Numbered from the stretch's first letter, positions 16,327-25,695 are shown. The stretch: 47,519 nt of DNA from Clostridiales bacterium (GCA_012523405.1 JAAYIN010000085.1:1-47519), one strand, 5' to 3'. Notes: a model not told the origin generated them from the sequence alone. Numbers and translations: made by a program.

Positions 16327-17355
16327 TTATCTACCCATGGATCGTTTGCGTCCATCATCTAGGTACTGGCCGAGTTCCTGCATGTTTTCAAGTGCACGGC
16401 CGCAGCCCATAACAACGTTATTTTGCGGATCGTCTGCGCAAGAGCAGGGTACCTTGAGTGCGTCTGCGATTGCTTCACATAGTCCGAACATCTCAGCACC
16501 GCCGCCCGACAGCAAAATACCAAACTCAAAGATGTCTGCTGCCAGCTCAGCAGGCGTATGTTCAAGAACGCCATGAATGCTCTCAATGAGCTGTTGGAGC
16601 GGTTCGTCAATGGCTTCGGTGATATCATCGCTGGTGATGCGCATGGTCTTTGGAAGTCCTGTGATGAGGTTGCGTCCGGTCACTTCCATGTAGAGTTGTT
16701 CGGTGCGCGGAATTGCAGAGCCGATGTTGATCTTTAGCTCTTCAGCCGTGCGTTCGCCGATGAGCAGGTTATGCTTTCTGCGCAGGTGACGAATGATTGC
16801 ATCATCAAAGCGATCTCCGCCCGTCTGAGCGCATTTTTTGACGATGACCTTTCCGTATGAGAGCACGGCAATATCGCTCACACCCGCACTGATGTCAACG
16901 ATCATGGTGCCAAAGGCTTCATCCATGGGGAGACCTGCACCAAGCGCGGCAGCGAGAGAACGATTGAATAGTTGTGTGCGGCGCATGCCTGCGTCAAACA
17001 TGGTGGAGATGAGCGAACGCTTCTCCATCTCGTTGACCTCGGTAGGGACGGACAGAACAGCTCTTGGACGTGCAAACATGCGCTTGCCAACGACCTTCAT
17101 CACAAAGCCCTTGAGCATGAAGTTAACGAGCTCAAAATCCGAAATCATACCGTCGCGCAGTGGACGAATAGCCAGAATATTACTGGGTGTGCGGCCAATC
17201 ATACGCTTTGCTTCTTCGCCAAAAGCGAGGATAGACCTTGTATCTCGGTCAATCGCAACCACTGTGGGTTCACGAAGAACGATTCCTTTGCCCTTCATAT
17301 AAATCAGGATATTAGAAGTACCTAAATCTATCCCGATATCGCTTACACTTGCCAT
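16327..17355 (-). CDS. mbl: MreB/Mbl family actin-like protein
   Basis: This 342-residue bacterial actin directs elongation of the cell wall by positioning synthesis enzymes at the membrane. It has the phosphate-1 motif IGIDLGTSNILIY, the GRTPSNILAIRPLRDGMISDFE block, AVLSVPTEVNEMEKRSL and the adenosine motif LLSGGGAEMFG. The phosphate-2 motif is altered: DISAGVSDIAV replaces the usual DIGGGTT(E/D)VAV, so nucleotide hydrolysis may differ. It follows spoIIID by 129 bases, the same order as in Bacillus subtilis, which favours the name mbl over mreB; mreC and mreD are not nearby. Confidence 0.9.
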   Translation of the reverse strand: MASVSDIGIDLGTSNILIYMKGKGIVLREPTVVAIDRDTRSILAFGEEAKRMIGRTPSNILAIRPLRDGMISDFELVNFMLKGFVMKVVGKRMFARPRAVLSVPTEVNEMEKRSLISTMFDAGMRRTQLFNRSLAAALGAGLPMDEAFGTMIVDISAGVSDIAVLSYGKVIVKKCAQTGGDRFDDAIIRHLRRKHNLLIGERTAEELKINIGSAIPRTEQLYMEVTGRNLITGLPKTMRITSDDITEAIDEPLQQLIESIHGVLEHTPAELAADIFEFGILLSGGGAEMFGLCEAIADALKVPCSCADDPQNNVVMGCGRALENMQELGQYLDDGRKRSMGR

Positions 17356-17484
17356 TCGTTTATTCTACCCCTTTTTTGTTGCATTTACGCTTATACAAAG
17401 TAAGCGACATACGCCTTATCTATAATTCGGCGGAAATTGAACAAATCCTGCTTTCACGCTTGAAAGGTAGTAGAAAATGGTTAT

Positions 17485-17748
17485 TTAGCCTCGTTTTTGC
17501 TCCAGTGCAACATATTTTCGCTTTGTTGCCTCGCCGCCGCGAAGATGCCTGACAGACTTATTATAGGACAGAACACTGCGAACCTGATGCGCTAGGGTAT
17601 CATTTAGCTGCGGCAAGCGCTCGTCCATATCCTTGTGAACAGATGATTTACTGACACCAAAATGCTTTGCAGCTTCACGAACCGTTGCCCCTGTATCCGA
17701 TATATATTGACCAATGCGTATACATCTGTCCTGAATATGTTGATGCAT
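17485..17748 (-). CDS. spoIIID: Stage III sporulation transcriptional regulator SpoIIID
   Basis: This 87-residue DNA-binding protein controls mother-cell genes in mid-sporulation, activating some sigma-E genes and repressing others. The helix-turn-helix is GATVREAAKHFGVSKSSVHKDMDERL, residues about 20-45, and the basic tail (LRGGEATKRKYVALEQKR) is typical of the family. The start at 17748 follows GGAGGGG at good spacing; upstream in-frame codons are non-conserved. Its pairing with mbl is conserved in spore-formers. Confidence 0.94.
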   Translation of the reverse strand: MHQHIQDRCIRIGQYISDTGATVREAAKHFGVSKSSVHKDMDERLPQLNDTLAHQVRSVLSYNKSVRHLRGGEATKRKYVALEQKRG

Positions 17749-17774
17749 GTAAGACCCCTCCAAGCGTTTTGGAA

Positions 17775-17782
17775 AGGATATG
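17775..17782 (-). promoter_or_regulatory. Candidate sigma-E -10 element of spoIIID
   Basis: The minus strand reads CATATCCT (17782-17775), matching the sigma-E -10 pattern CATAnnnT, about 27 bases before the start codon. A -35-like TGCAATTT lies 15 to 16 bases further up and is a poor match to the sigma-E -35. spoIIID is a known sigma-E gene in Bacillus. Confidence 0.4.
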
Positions 17783-17832
17783 CAGGGAGTGCGGGTAAAT
17801 TGCACAAAAAATTGGAGCCTGTCCATAGAAAT

Positions 17833-17873
17833 CACAAAGAGCTTCGCGCAGTGATCGCGCAAAGCCCTTTGTG
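17833..17873 (-). terminator. Terminator hairpin after asnS
   Basis: Seventeen-base arms with two mismatches (CACAAAGGGCTTTGCGC / GCGCGAAGCTCTTTGTG on the minus strand) lie just past the asnS stop. The following tract is only ATTTC, so termination may be partial, allowing some read-through into spoIIID. Confidence 0.6.
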
Positions 17874-17885
17874 ATAAACGTTTGA

Positions 17886-19280
17886 TTAATATTCTGCACT
17901 GCCTGTGGTGCGGGGGAAGGGCAGGACGTCGCGAATGTTTTGCATGCCTGTGAGGTACATGATCAGTCTTTCAAAGCCCAGACCAAAGCCCGCATGGGGA
18001 TTAGTGCCGAACTTGCGAGTGTCAAGGTAGAACGCGTAGTCCTCCTCCTCCATGCCCATCTCTTGGATGCGGCTGCAAAGCATGTCCATGCGCTCTTCGC
18101 GCTGGCTTCCCCCAATTAGCTCGCCAATGCCTGGTACAAGCAGGTCGACGGCTGCAACGGTCTTGTTATCATCGTTCATGCGCATATAGAATGCCTTGAT
18201 TTCCTTTGGATAGTTATAAACAAAGACAGGCTTTCCAAAATGCTTCTCGCTCAAATAACGCTCATGCTCGGTTTGCAGGTCAACGCCCCATGACACGGGG
18301 TATTCGAACTTAACACCCGACTTGAGCAAAATCTCAATGCCTTCAGTATAGGTGCAGCGAGCAAATTCGCTGTTTGCGATGGCGGTTAGTTTATCAATCA
18401 GACCCTTCTCAACAAAGCTGTTGAGGAATGCCATCTCTTCGGGAGCTTCAGCTAGGATGTGGTTGATGATGTATTTGAGCATGTCCTCAGCTAGTTCCAT
18501 ATCATCAAATAGATCGGCAAATGCAATCTCTGGCTCTACCATCCAAAACTCGGCTGCATGGCGAGGCGTGTAGCTCTTTTCGGAGCGGAAGGTCGGACCA
18601 AAAGTGTAGACATTGCGGAATGCCATCATGAAGGTCTCAACGTTTAGCTGACCGCTGACGGTAAGGCTTGCGTGCTTGCCAAAGAAATCCTGAGAGTAAT
18701 CAGGTTCGCCTTCCTTGGTCATGGGCAGCTTATCCATAGGAAGGGTAGTCACCTGAAACATTTCTCCGGCGCCCTCGCAGTCACTCGTGGTGATGATTGG
18801 GGTATGCACATAGACAAAGCCGCGCTCTTGGAAGAATGCATGAAGGAGCTGAGCGGCTAATGAACGAATGCGGAAAACCGCATAAAAGGTGTTGGTACGC
18901 GGACGAAGATGAGCAATGGTGCGCAGATACTCAAAGGAATGGCGCTTCTTTTGCAGCGGGAAATCCGAATCACAAATACCAACAGCTTCTACCTTCACTG
19001 CCTTTAGCTCAAAGGGCTGCTTCATGCCAGGGGTGGGGACCAAAGTGCCTGTTGCGCGAATGGCGCTGCCTAGCGTAAGCTTTACGGCACTTGCAAAGTC
19101 CTCTGTTACGCCTTCGTCCAATACGATTTGAAGGTTCTTAAAGTAGGTTCCATCGTTTAGTTCGATGAACCCGAAGGCCTTGCTGTCGCGCACTGTGCGC
19201 ACCCAGCCTGATACGGTGCAGTTTTCAATGCTTTGATCAGGCGGTGACTGAAAAAGACTCTTAATGCTTGTATCCTTCAT
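17886..19280 (-). CDS. asnS: Asparaginyl-tRNA synthetase
   Basis: This 464-residue class IIb synthetase charges tRNA-Asn. The N-terminal OB-fold domain ([24 protein letters not shown]) is followed by motif 1 ([24 protein letters not shown]), motif 2 ([25 protein letters not shown]) and motif 3 ([15 protein letters not shown]). The [12 protein letters not shown] segment and the F-R-S-E-K-S-Y-T motif separate AsnRS from AspRS. AAGGAGG precedes the start by seven bases and overlaps the end of glk, whose stop is two bases away. It is the last gene of the six-gene operon starting at 24418. Confidence 0.95.
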   Translation of the reverse strand: MKDTSIKSLFQSPPDQSIENCTVSGWVRTVRDSKAFGFIELNDGTYFKNLQIVLDEGVTEDFASAVKLTLGSAIRATGTLVPTPGMKQPFELKAVKVEAVGICDSDFPLQKKRHSFEYLRTIAHLRPRTNTFYAVFRIRSLAAQLLHAFFQERGFVYVHTPIITTSDCEGAGEMFQVTTLPMDKLPMTKEGEPDYSQDFFGKHASLTVSGQLNVETFMMAFRNVYTFGPTFRSEKSYTPRHAAEFWMVEPEIAFADLFDDMELAEDMLKYIINHILAEAPEEMAFLNSFVEKGLIDKLTAIANSEFARCTYTEGIEILLKSGVKFEYPVSWGVDLQTEHERYLSEKHFGKPVFVYNYPKEIKAFYMRMNDDNKTVAAVDLLVPGIGELIGGSQREERMDMLCSRIQEMGMEEEDYAFYLDTRKFGTNPHAGFGLGFERLIMYLTGMQNIRDVLPFPRTTGSAEY

Positions 19281-19282
19281 GA

Positions 19283-20245
19283 TTATGCCTCCTTAATAGG
19301 TGCTCTGCCTAGCATTGCGGCACCAATCATGCCAGCATCCGCGCCAAGCTGCGCGATTTCAATGCGGGAATAGGGCATTGTTTTAAATAGTAAATAGCGC
19401 GGAATGCGTTCGCGTACAGCATCAAGCAGGAAGCTGCCCGCTTTGCTCACGCCGCCGCCAAGAACGATCATTTCAGGATCGAGGAATGCGATGATCGTAT
19501 AGATGCCTTTGCATAGATAGTCCACATACTTATGGAACACCTTCATTGCGTAGTCGTCATTTTCTTTGGCCGCGTCAAAAACGATCTTTGCATTGAGCTT
19601 GCTCACATCACCGCCGCACAGATCATACATCATGCTGTCTGGGTGCTGGAGCATCATTTGCTTGCCCATGCGGATAATGGCAGTTGCGCTGCAATAGCGC
19701 TCTACACAGCCGTAGTTGCCGCATGTGCATGGCTCGCCGCCGATATCCATGGGGATGTGACCAATCTCGCTGCCAACGCCATGAAAGCCGCTCCAAGGTC
19801 TGCCGTCGATGACAATACCCCCGCCAACGCCTGTACCGAGCGTCATAAATACGCTGCTGTGGCTGCCGGCACTAACGCCGCAGATGCTCTCTGCAAAGCC
19901 TGCTACGGTCGCATCATTATCGATAAAAACGGGCTTGTTGAGGTACTTTTGAAGCTCTGAACGCAGCGGGACATCTGTCCAGCCCAAGTTGGTGCAGAAG
20001 ATAACATTTCCTGTTGCCTCGTCTGCAATGCCGGGAATGCCAATGCCGATAGCAGCAATGTCATCTGCAGTAAAGCCGCCCTTGGCCATTACATCAAGCA
20101 TGCATTTGCCCATGTCGCCAATAATATCTTCATAAGGACGACCTGCTAGCGTTGGGGTTTCACCCTGATTTAAGATAAGTCCTTTTTCGTCGACCACACC
20201 GATTTTGATCCCTGTTCCGCCTAAATCAATGCCGATATAAACCAT
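19283..20245 (-). CDS. glk: ROK family glucokinase
   Basis: This 320-residue ROK kinase phosphorylates glucose to glucose-6-phosphate with ATP. It carries the nucleotide motif [16 protein letters not shown], the sugar-site blocks [10 protein letters not shown] and [12 protein letters not shown], and the zinc motif [14 protein letters not shown] that defines ROK proteins. A regulator can be excluded because no N-terminal HTH is present. The start at 20245 has GGAGG seven bases upstream. It lies 16 bases after hprK in the same operon, so the sensor kinase of carbon catabolite repression and the entry kinase of glycolysis would be made together. Confidence 0.92.
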   Translation of the reverse strand: MVYIGIDLGGTGIKIGVVDEKGLILNQGETPTLAGRPYEDIIGDMGKCMLDVMAKGGFTADDIAAIGIGIPGIADEATGNVIFCTNLGWTDVPLRSELQKYLNKPVFIDNDATVAGFAESICGVSAGSHSSVFMTLGTGVGGGIVIDGRPWSGFHGVGSEIGHIPMDIGGEPCTCGNYGCVERYCSATAIIRMGKQMMLQHPDSMMYDLCGGDVSKLNAKIVFDAAKENDDYAMKVFHKYVDYLCKGIYTIIAFLDPEMIVLGGGVSKAGSFLLDAVRERIPRYLLFKTMPYSRIEIAQLGADAGMIGAAMLGRAPIKEA

Positions 20246-20261
20246 ATGCGTGCCTCCAGCT

Positions 20262-21191
20262 TTATTCGTTATTTTCAGAATTCTGAGCAATTAATTCGTT
20301 AAGACGGCGATCAAGCTCGTGTGCCGCGCTGTAGCCCATGCGCCTTAGGCTTAGATTACGTGCAGCAACCTCGATGATGATCGCAAGGTTACGACCCGGG
20401 CGTACGGGCATGATTTGGTAGGGAACCTTCACGCCTAGGATCGTAACGGTTTCTTCCGTCAGCCCAAGGCGGTCATATTCCTTAGCGGAGTCCCATTTTT
20501 CCATATGGATGACCATATCGATGGATTTGGTTAGAATAACTGAGCCTACGCCGTACATCGCACGAATGTCGATGATGCCAATACCGCGGATTTCCATGAA
20601 GTGGCGAACCATTTCAGGCGATTCACCGATTAAGCGATCATCCGCCACGCGGCAAATATCAACCACATCATCAGCAGCCAATTGATGACCGCGCTTTACG
20701 AGTTCAAGCGCTGCCTCGCTCTTGCCAACGCCGCTTTCGCCCGTCAGCAAGATACCAACGCCGTATACGTCAACGAGTACACCGTGACGCGTAACATGTG
20801 GTGCGAGCACACGGTTGAGGTACATGATGATTTGAAGTGTGAACTTGGTGGTCTTTAGCTTGCTTTGAAAGAGGGGAATATCGTGCTTGTTAGCAAGGTT
20901 TAGCAGCTCGCGAGAAGGCGGCATGCCCCAGCATAAGACGATACAGGGGATGGGGAAGCTCATAAAGCGCTCAAGCACGGCAGTGCGCTCTGAGCTGTCA
21001 AGTGATTCAAGGTACGTTAGCTCAACTTTTCCAAGCACCTGAGGGCGTTGGTGTGCGAAGTATTCATAAAAACCGCAAAACTGCATGCCGGGGCGATTGA
21101 TATCGGTGACATCAATGTCCATTTCAGTCTTTGTGGTCTCATTGAGTAGTTCGAGGTTGAGACTGGTTTTAAAATCCTCTAGACTAATCAC
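20262..21191 (-). CDS. hprK: HPr kinase/phosphorylase
   Basis: This 309-residue bifunctional enzyme phosphorylates and dephosphorylates Ser46 of HPr, the switch for CcpA-dependent catabolite repression in Firmicutes. The Walker A GESGVGKSEAALELVKRGH near residue 150, the HxxD-type DDVVDI segment and the signature MEIRGIGIIDIRAMYGVGSV are clear. The start is a GTG at 21191, with AGGAGG seven bases upstream; the GTG overlaps the stop of the preceding gene in a GTGA arrangement. The N-terminal domain is of normal length with this start. Confidence 0.95.
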   Translation of the reverse strand: MISLEDFKTSLNLELLNETTKTEMDIDVTDINRPGMQFCGFYEYFAHQRPQVLGKVELTYLESLDSSERTAVLERFMSFPIPCIVLCWGMPPSRELLNLANKHDIPLFQSKLKTTKFTLQIIMYLNRVLAPHVTRHGVLVDVYGVGILLTGESGVGKSEAALELVKRGHQLAADDVVDICRVADDRLIGESPEMVRHFMEIRGIGIIDIRAMYGVGSVILTKSIDMVIHMEKWDSAKEYDRLGLTEETVTILGVKVPYQIMPVRPGRNLAIIIEVAARNLSLRRMGYSAAHELDRRLNELIAQNSENNE

Positions 21192-22006
21192 ATTTTGTCC
21201 TCCTCTGCATCTTTTGAAAGGATATGTTCTTGGATGAATTTTGCCAGACCGTCCTGTGCATTGGTCAGGCAAATGTAGTCGGTTGCTTCCTTGACGTCAT
21301 CCCTTGCATTGCCCATAGCAACGCTATGTCCTGCAACGGTTAACATGCTCATATCATTGAGGCTGTCGCCAAAGGCGATGACATTCGCAATATCAAATTT
21401 CATCAGTTTTGCTAAGCGAATGAGCGCATCGCCTTTGGTTGCACCCGGCGGCTGCGCTTCGATGAAAAAAGGCTTGCTGACAGTGAAGTTGGCACGATCG
21501 CCGAAATGCTCACGAATGAGAGGGAGAACACGCGTAACTTCGCTGGGATCGCTGACAGATAAAATCTTTGGAACCGGAAAGGTAAGGTATGACAGCAGGT
21601 CACCGACCGCTTTGCCGTACATGCCAGTTGATTTTTTGTAGAGCTTGGAGGCTTTGCACTCCTGAGCATAATAAAAATAATCATCCTTGTAATACTGCAC
21701 ATAAAACCCCTGATCCGTTAGAAATGCACAGATTTCTTTGGATATTTGAACGTCAAGAACAAGAGAATCCATGATCGTATGATCCGCGTTGACCAATTCG
21801 GAACCGTTGCCCGAGATATAGGGGAGTCCTGTCTGTAGCTGGGTGACCAGCGGTTTCATGCTGGACATCATCCGTCCACTTGCAGGAATTACGCGGATTC
21901 CTCTTTGCATACAGCGGCGCAGAACATCCATGGTATAGTCGCTGATTTTGCCTTCTTCATTTAGTAAGGTGTCATCTAGGTCCGTTACAATGGTATCAAT
22001 CGTCAC
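21188..22006 (-). CDS. Cof-type HAD-IIB family phosphatase
   Basis: This 272-residue HAD hydrolase has motif I TDLDDTLLNEEG (nucleophile and acid Asp), motif II PASGRMMSSM, the class IIB cap between about 85 and 190, and motif IV VIAFGDSLNDMSML near the C-terminus. Cof-like enzymes dephosphorylate sugar phosphates, flavin or pyridoxal phosphate; the substrate cannot be predicted. The start is a GTG at 22006 with AAGGAG nine bases upstream, and the gene overlaps the end of tadA by 11 bases and the start of hprK by four, so translational coupling is likely. Confidence 0.92.
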   Translation of the reverse strand: MTIDTIVTDLDDTLLNEEGKISDYTMDVLRRCMQRGIRVIPASGRMMSSMKPLVTQLQTGLPYISGNGSELVNADHTIMDSLVLDVQISKEICAFLTDQGFYVQYYKDDYFYYAQECKASKLYKKSTGMYGKAVGDLLSYLTFPVPKILSVSDPSEVTRVLPLIREHFGDRANFTVSKPFFIEAQPPGATKGDALIRLAKLMKFDIANVIAFGDSLNDMSMLTVAGHSVAMGNARDDVKEATDYICLTNAQDGLAKFIQEHILSKDAEEDKM

Positions 22007-22478
22007 GTTGTCTTACTCCTTTATCCTTGGTACGGCGCTGCTTAAAAAAATGCAAAAGCAGCTCGCTGCATTCATTTGCCAAAACGCCGCCGATACAGGG
22101 CAGCCGATGATAGAATGCAGCATCTTGTGTGAGTGCGTAGACGCTTTCTACGCAGCCCTGACGTTCATCTCTTGCACCAAAATAGCATTTTCCAACACAT
22201 GCCATGCTAAGTGCACCCGCGCACATGGGGCAGGGCTCAAGCGTAACGTAGAGCGTGCAGTCATTGAGTCTGCGTGTCCCAATCTGCATGGCAGCTTCGC
22301 GAATGGCGAGGATTTCTGCATGTGCTGTGGGATCGCCGCTTGTTTCTCTGAGATTATGCGCAGCTGCAATGACCGCTCCATCATGAACCATCACTGCACC
22401 TACCGGTATCTCGCCCATCCCGTAAGCCTTCTTCGCCTCGCCAAGCGCAAGGGACATCATTTCTTCGTGTATGCTCAT
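21996..22478 (-). CDS. tadA: tRNA adenosine(34) deaminase
   Basis: This 160-residue deaminase converts adenosine 34 to inosine in the tRNA-Arg(ACG) anticodon. The zinc site is DPTAHAEILAIREAA (His, catalytic Glu) and TLEPCPMCAGAL (two Cys), with the N-terminal GEIPVGAVMV block. Length is normal for TadA; cytidine and guanine deaminases of the same fold lack the LYVTLEPCPMCAGALSMA context. The start overlaps the upstream dehydratase stop as ATGA. Confidence 0.94.
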   Translation of the reverse strand: MSIHEEMMSLALGEAKKAYGMGEIPVGAVMVHDGAVIAAAHNLRETSGDPTAHAEILAIREAAMQIGTRRLNDCTLYVTLEPCPMCAGALSMACVGKCYFGARDERQGCVESVYALTQDAAFYHRLPCIGGVLANECSELLLHFFKQRRTKDKGVRQRDD

Positions 22479-24418
22479 GCGCCTGCTTGCAAAGTGCTCT
22501 GCTCTGCTTGGTTTTCTGATGAAACCTTCTGATTCACAGCGTCCGCTTCTTTAAATGTGGGGACGAGGCGGTGCAGGCACGATAGCATGTTGCCGCTGGT
22601 GTCTATGCAGGTTTGCAGCTCCGCTAACATGTTTTCCATGACTGCGATGTCCACTACCTCGGGATTGGCAACGAAGATTTTTTCCTTTTCGGTTTTAGCT
22701 ATCCCTTCACCAGCAAGGAGGAGTTCTTCGTAGAGCTTTTCGCCAGGCCTGAGGCCTACGTACTGAATCTCAATCTTTTTACCATTGGCGGGGGCATACA
22801 GCTGAATCATCTGCTCAGCGAGTTCGCGAATCTTGACAGGCTGACCCATATCAAGCACAAAGAGCTCGCCGCCTTTTGCAATGGATGCCGCTTGAAGCAC
22901 TAGGCTTGCAGCTTCGGGAATGGTCATAAAATAACGAATGATGTCAGGGTGGGTAAGCGTGAGAGGACCGCCGGCACGAATTTGCTGCTCAAAGAGCGGA
23001 ACAACGCTGCCATGTGAACCAAGCACGTTACCAAATCTCACGGCTGTGAATTCGGTGGTGCCTTCTGTGTTGAGCGCTTCAATAACAATCTCTGCAAGGC
23101 GTTTTGTTGTGCCCATAACATTGGTTGGGTTCACAGCCTTATCAGTTGAAATGAGCACAAAGCGCTTAACGCCATGCTTGATGGCGGCTTTTGCGGTTAA
23201 GTAAGTACCAAATACATTGTTTTTCACAGCCTGAGCAGGGCAATCTTCCATGAGAGGCACATGCTTATGAGCCGCAGCGTGCAGCAAAATTTCGGGCTGA
23301 TAGAGCGCAAAGACCTCGTCAAGGCGATTGGTATCACGGACAGAGCCAACGCATAGTATGAGCTTGTCGCTGAGATTGCCGGGATATTGAAGACGCAATT
23401 CGCTAAAGAGGTCATACATATAGTTCTCGCTGATATCGTATAACACGATGCGCTTTGGAGCAAAGTTCAGCAGCTTTCTGCAAAGCTCACTGCCAATGCT
23501 TCCGCCGCCGCCTGAAATCAGGACGGTTTTATCATGGAAAAAAGCAGCAACCTGTGTCATGTCAAGCTGTTCTTCAGGTCTGCCAAGCAAATCGTTGATA
23601 TTTAGATCGCGGAGAGTGCTGGACGTGTTGGCGTTAGAGCCAACATCCTGCAGATGCCCGACCTTTCGTACACGGCAGCCTGTGGATAGGCATTTTTCAA
23701 TCAATGGCTTCAAATCGCCCTTGGGGGTTGCGATTGCGATGATAATATCATCAATGCTGAAGTCGCTTGCCAGCTTGAGTATATTCCCTGATCCGCGTAC
23801 AACGGGAACGCCGCTTAGTCTGGATCCTGTACGCGCTGTGTCATCATCAACAATGATAACTGGCACAGAATTCCCATAGCTGCCACGCTGCAAATCGTGC
23901 ACAACACTTGCGCCTGCCCATCCTGCACCAACCACCATCACGCGGCGGACATTGCTTTGACCGCTTTTGAGCAAGGCGAGGGGCTCTTTGGTCACAACGA
24001 AGCGATAAACCAAGCGTGAGCCGCCAATAAGGATCATGCTGGTAATCCACATGAGCAGATAGATCATTCGGTGCATACGGAAGAGATTTTGCGGGCGCAC
24101 AAAGCTATTGGCTATGATTGAGAAGGCATAGGTAAGCAAGGATGCAATCAGCGTGGTGATTGCAATGCGAAGAATATCACTTGCAGATGCGTATTGCCAC
24201 ATGGTTTTGTAGAAATCGAAGAACCAGAATGATAGGATGAAAATAAGCGTCATTGCAGGTGCAAGACGAATGTAAATCGAAAAGTATTCATAGGATACAT
24301 TTGTAGAATAACGAAATATCTGCGCAATAATGACCGCTGCGTTGACAAGAAAAATATCCAGCAGCAGCCACAAGAGCGTGCGGGTTGATTTTTGTAGTTT
24401 GGGTTTAGCTGAATTCAC
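22475..24418 (-). CDS. Membrane-bound UDP-sugar 4,6-dehydratase (CapD/WbpM/EpsC type)
   Basis: This 647-residue protein has four N-terminal transmembrane segments (about residues 12-145), a first Rossmann-like domain (RVMVVGAGWAGASVVHDL near 175) and a second, catalytic SDR domain (VLISGGGGSIGSELCRKLL near 300, then FVLISTDKAVNPTNVMGTTKR). The Met in place of the usual SDR Tyr fits the WbpM/FlaA1 4,6-dehydratase class, which acts on UDP-GlcNAc in glycan or capsule synthesis. The start is a GTG at 24418 with GGGAGG seven bases upstream; the frame upstream contains the promoter. It heads the six-gene operon through asnS. Confidence 0.92.
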   Translation of the reverse strand: MNSAKPKLQKSTRTLLWLLLDIFLVNAAVIIAQIFRYSTNVSYEYFSIYIRLAPAMTLIFILSFWFFDFYKTMWQYASASDILRIAITTLIASLLTYAFSIIANSFVRPQNLFRMHRMIYLLMWITSMILIGGSRLVYRFVVTKEPLALLKSGQSNVRRVMVVGAGWAGASVVHDLQRGSYGNSVPVIIVDDDTARTGSRLSGVPVVRGSGNILKLASDFSIDDIIIAIATPKGDLKPLIEKCLSTGCRVRKVGHLQDVGSNANTSSTLRDLNINDLLGRPEEQLDMTQVAAFFHDKTVLISGGGGSIGSELCRKLLNFAPKRIVLYDISENYMYDLFSELRLQYPGNLSDKLILCVGSVRDTNRLDEVFALYQPEILLHAAAHKHVPLMEDCPAQAVKNNVFGTYLTAKAAIKHGVKRFVLISTDKAVNPTNVMGTTKRLAEIVIEALNTEGTTEFTAVRFGNVLGSHGSVVPLFEQQIRAGGPLTLTHPDIIRYFMTIPEAASLVLQAASIAKGGELFVLDMGQPVKIRELAEQMIQLYAPANGKKIEIQYVGLRPGEKLYEELLLAGEGIAKTEKEKIFVANPEVVDIAVMENMLAELQTCIDTSGNMLSCLHRLVPTFKEADAVNQKVSSENQAEQSTLQAGA

Positions 24419-24458
24419 AGAGTCGCCTCCCAGTCTAATGCTTATTACATACCGAGTA

Positions 24459-24487
24459 ATTATACCACAGAAACGAGTGAATGCAAA
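24459..24487 (-). promoter_or_regulatory. Promoter of the capD-like to asnS operon
   Basis: The minus strand reads TTTGCA (24487-24482), a 17-base spacer, TATAAT (24464-24459), about 40 bases before the GTG start. Confidence 0.68.
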
Positions 24488-24522
24488 GAGCGCAGGGGCA
24501 AGAACGAGCGTGTAGGCGTAAC

Positions 24523-24551
24523 TTGGCAAATGTACCATTGAATGTTATGAT
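24523..24551 (+). promoter_or_regulatory. Promoter of the DUF362 gene
   Basis: TTGGCA (24523-24528), a 17-base spacer and TATGAT (24546-24551), 31 bases before the start at 24583. Confidence 0.7.
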
Positions 24552-24582
24552 AATCAAAACAAACATAGAGGGTGACACATGT

Positions 24583-25683
24583 ATGAGCCTACATCAGGAC
24601 ATTTATCTAACCAATGGAACGGACGCTGCGCGCATGGCGATGGAGATCATGAATGCGGCTGATGTTGCTAGCCGAATACCATCCAAAACCTCGATGATCG
24701 GCATCAAACCAAATCTTGTCTTACCTGCGCCTGCAGACCAAGGGGCGACCACACATCCAGAGCTTGTTTGCGGCGTGATTGAGTATTTGCGGGAGCGCGG
24801 CTTTGAAAACATTGCGATACTGGAAGGTGCATGGGTTGGAGCGCGAACAGATGAGGCATTTGATGTTTGCGGCTATAGCGCGATCGCTAAAAAGTACCAT
24901 GTAGAGCTATGGGATACGCAAAAAAGCAAATCACATGCGGTGGACTGTGCTGGGATGACGCTGAATGTTTGCGATTGTGTGGATGAGGTGGACTATTTAA
25001 TCAATATGCCTGTACTCAAGGGGCATTGCCAAACGTCGCTCACCTGTGCGCTCAAGAACATGAAAGGGCTCATCCCAAACAGCGAAAAGAGGCGCTTTCA
25101 TTCCATGGGATTGATGAAACCAATCGCACACCTAAGTGCAGGGATTCATCAGGATTTTATCCTCGTGGACGCGATTTGCGGCGATCTTGATTTTGAGGAA
25201 GGCGGGAACCCAGTCCAGCGCAATCAGGTGATGGGGTTTTACGATCCCGTGCTCTGCGATGCTTATGCATCAAGAGCGCTTGGGTATGAGTTAAGCGATG
25301 TACCCTATATACAGATGGCTGAAAAGCTGGGCATTGGCTCTGCGGATGTGGACAGCGCAACGGTTCATACCGTGACAAAGTCAAAGGGAAATGAGACAAA
25401 TCAAAAGGCGACACGCCGTGTGAAGCGTCTCGCCATGAAGATTGATGCAAAGGATGCATGCAGCGCATGCTATGCCAATTTGATTTATGCGCTGCTCAGA
25501 ATAGAAGAAGCAGGACAGCTTGATCTCATCAAAGACCCGATTGCCATAGGACAAGCGTTTCGTGGCGAATGCGGGAAAGTGGGCGTTGGTCAGTGCACGA
25601 GCGGCTTCTCTTGCACCGTGAAGGGCTGTCCGCCATCTGCTGCTGACATGGTACGATTTTTAAGGAGCAATGTAATCGGTTGA
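24583..25683 (+). CDS. DUF362 domain protein with Cys-rich C-terminus
   Basis: This 366-residue protein matches DUF362 through IGIKPNLVLPAPADQGATTHPEL, IAILEGAWVGARTDEAF, INMPVLKGHCQTSLTCALKNMKGLI and LVDAICGDLDFEEGGNP. Its biochemical function is not known. Unlike DUF362 proteins fused to a 2x[4Fe-4S] ferredoxin, it ends in a distinct Cys set: CSACYANL near residue 295, then CGKVGVGQC and CTVKGCPPS near 340-360, which could hold a metal or cluster. No signal peptide is seen. The start at 24583 follows GAGGGTG. It is a single gene with its own promoter, convergent with the MATE gene 12 bases away and with no obvious terminator between. Confidence 0.85.
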   Translation: MSLHQDIYLTNGTDAARMAMEIMNAADVASRIPSKTSMIGIKPNLVLPAPADQGATTHPELVCGVIEYLRERGFENIAILEGAWVGARTDEAFDVCGYSAIAKKYHVELWDTQKSKSHAVDCAGMTLNVCDCVDEVDYLINMPVLKGHCQTSLTCALKNMKGLIPNSEKRRFHSMGLMKPIAHLSAGIHQDFILVDAICGDLDFEEGGNPVQRNQVMGFYDPVLCDAYASRALGYELSDVPYIQMAEKLGIGSADVDSATVHTVTKSKGNETNQKATRRVKRLAMKIDAKDACSACYANLIYALLRIEEAGQLDLIKDPIAIGQAFRGECGKVGVGQCTSGFSCTVKGCPPSAADMVRFLRSNVIG

Positions 25684-25695
25684 CGATGGGCAGCG

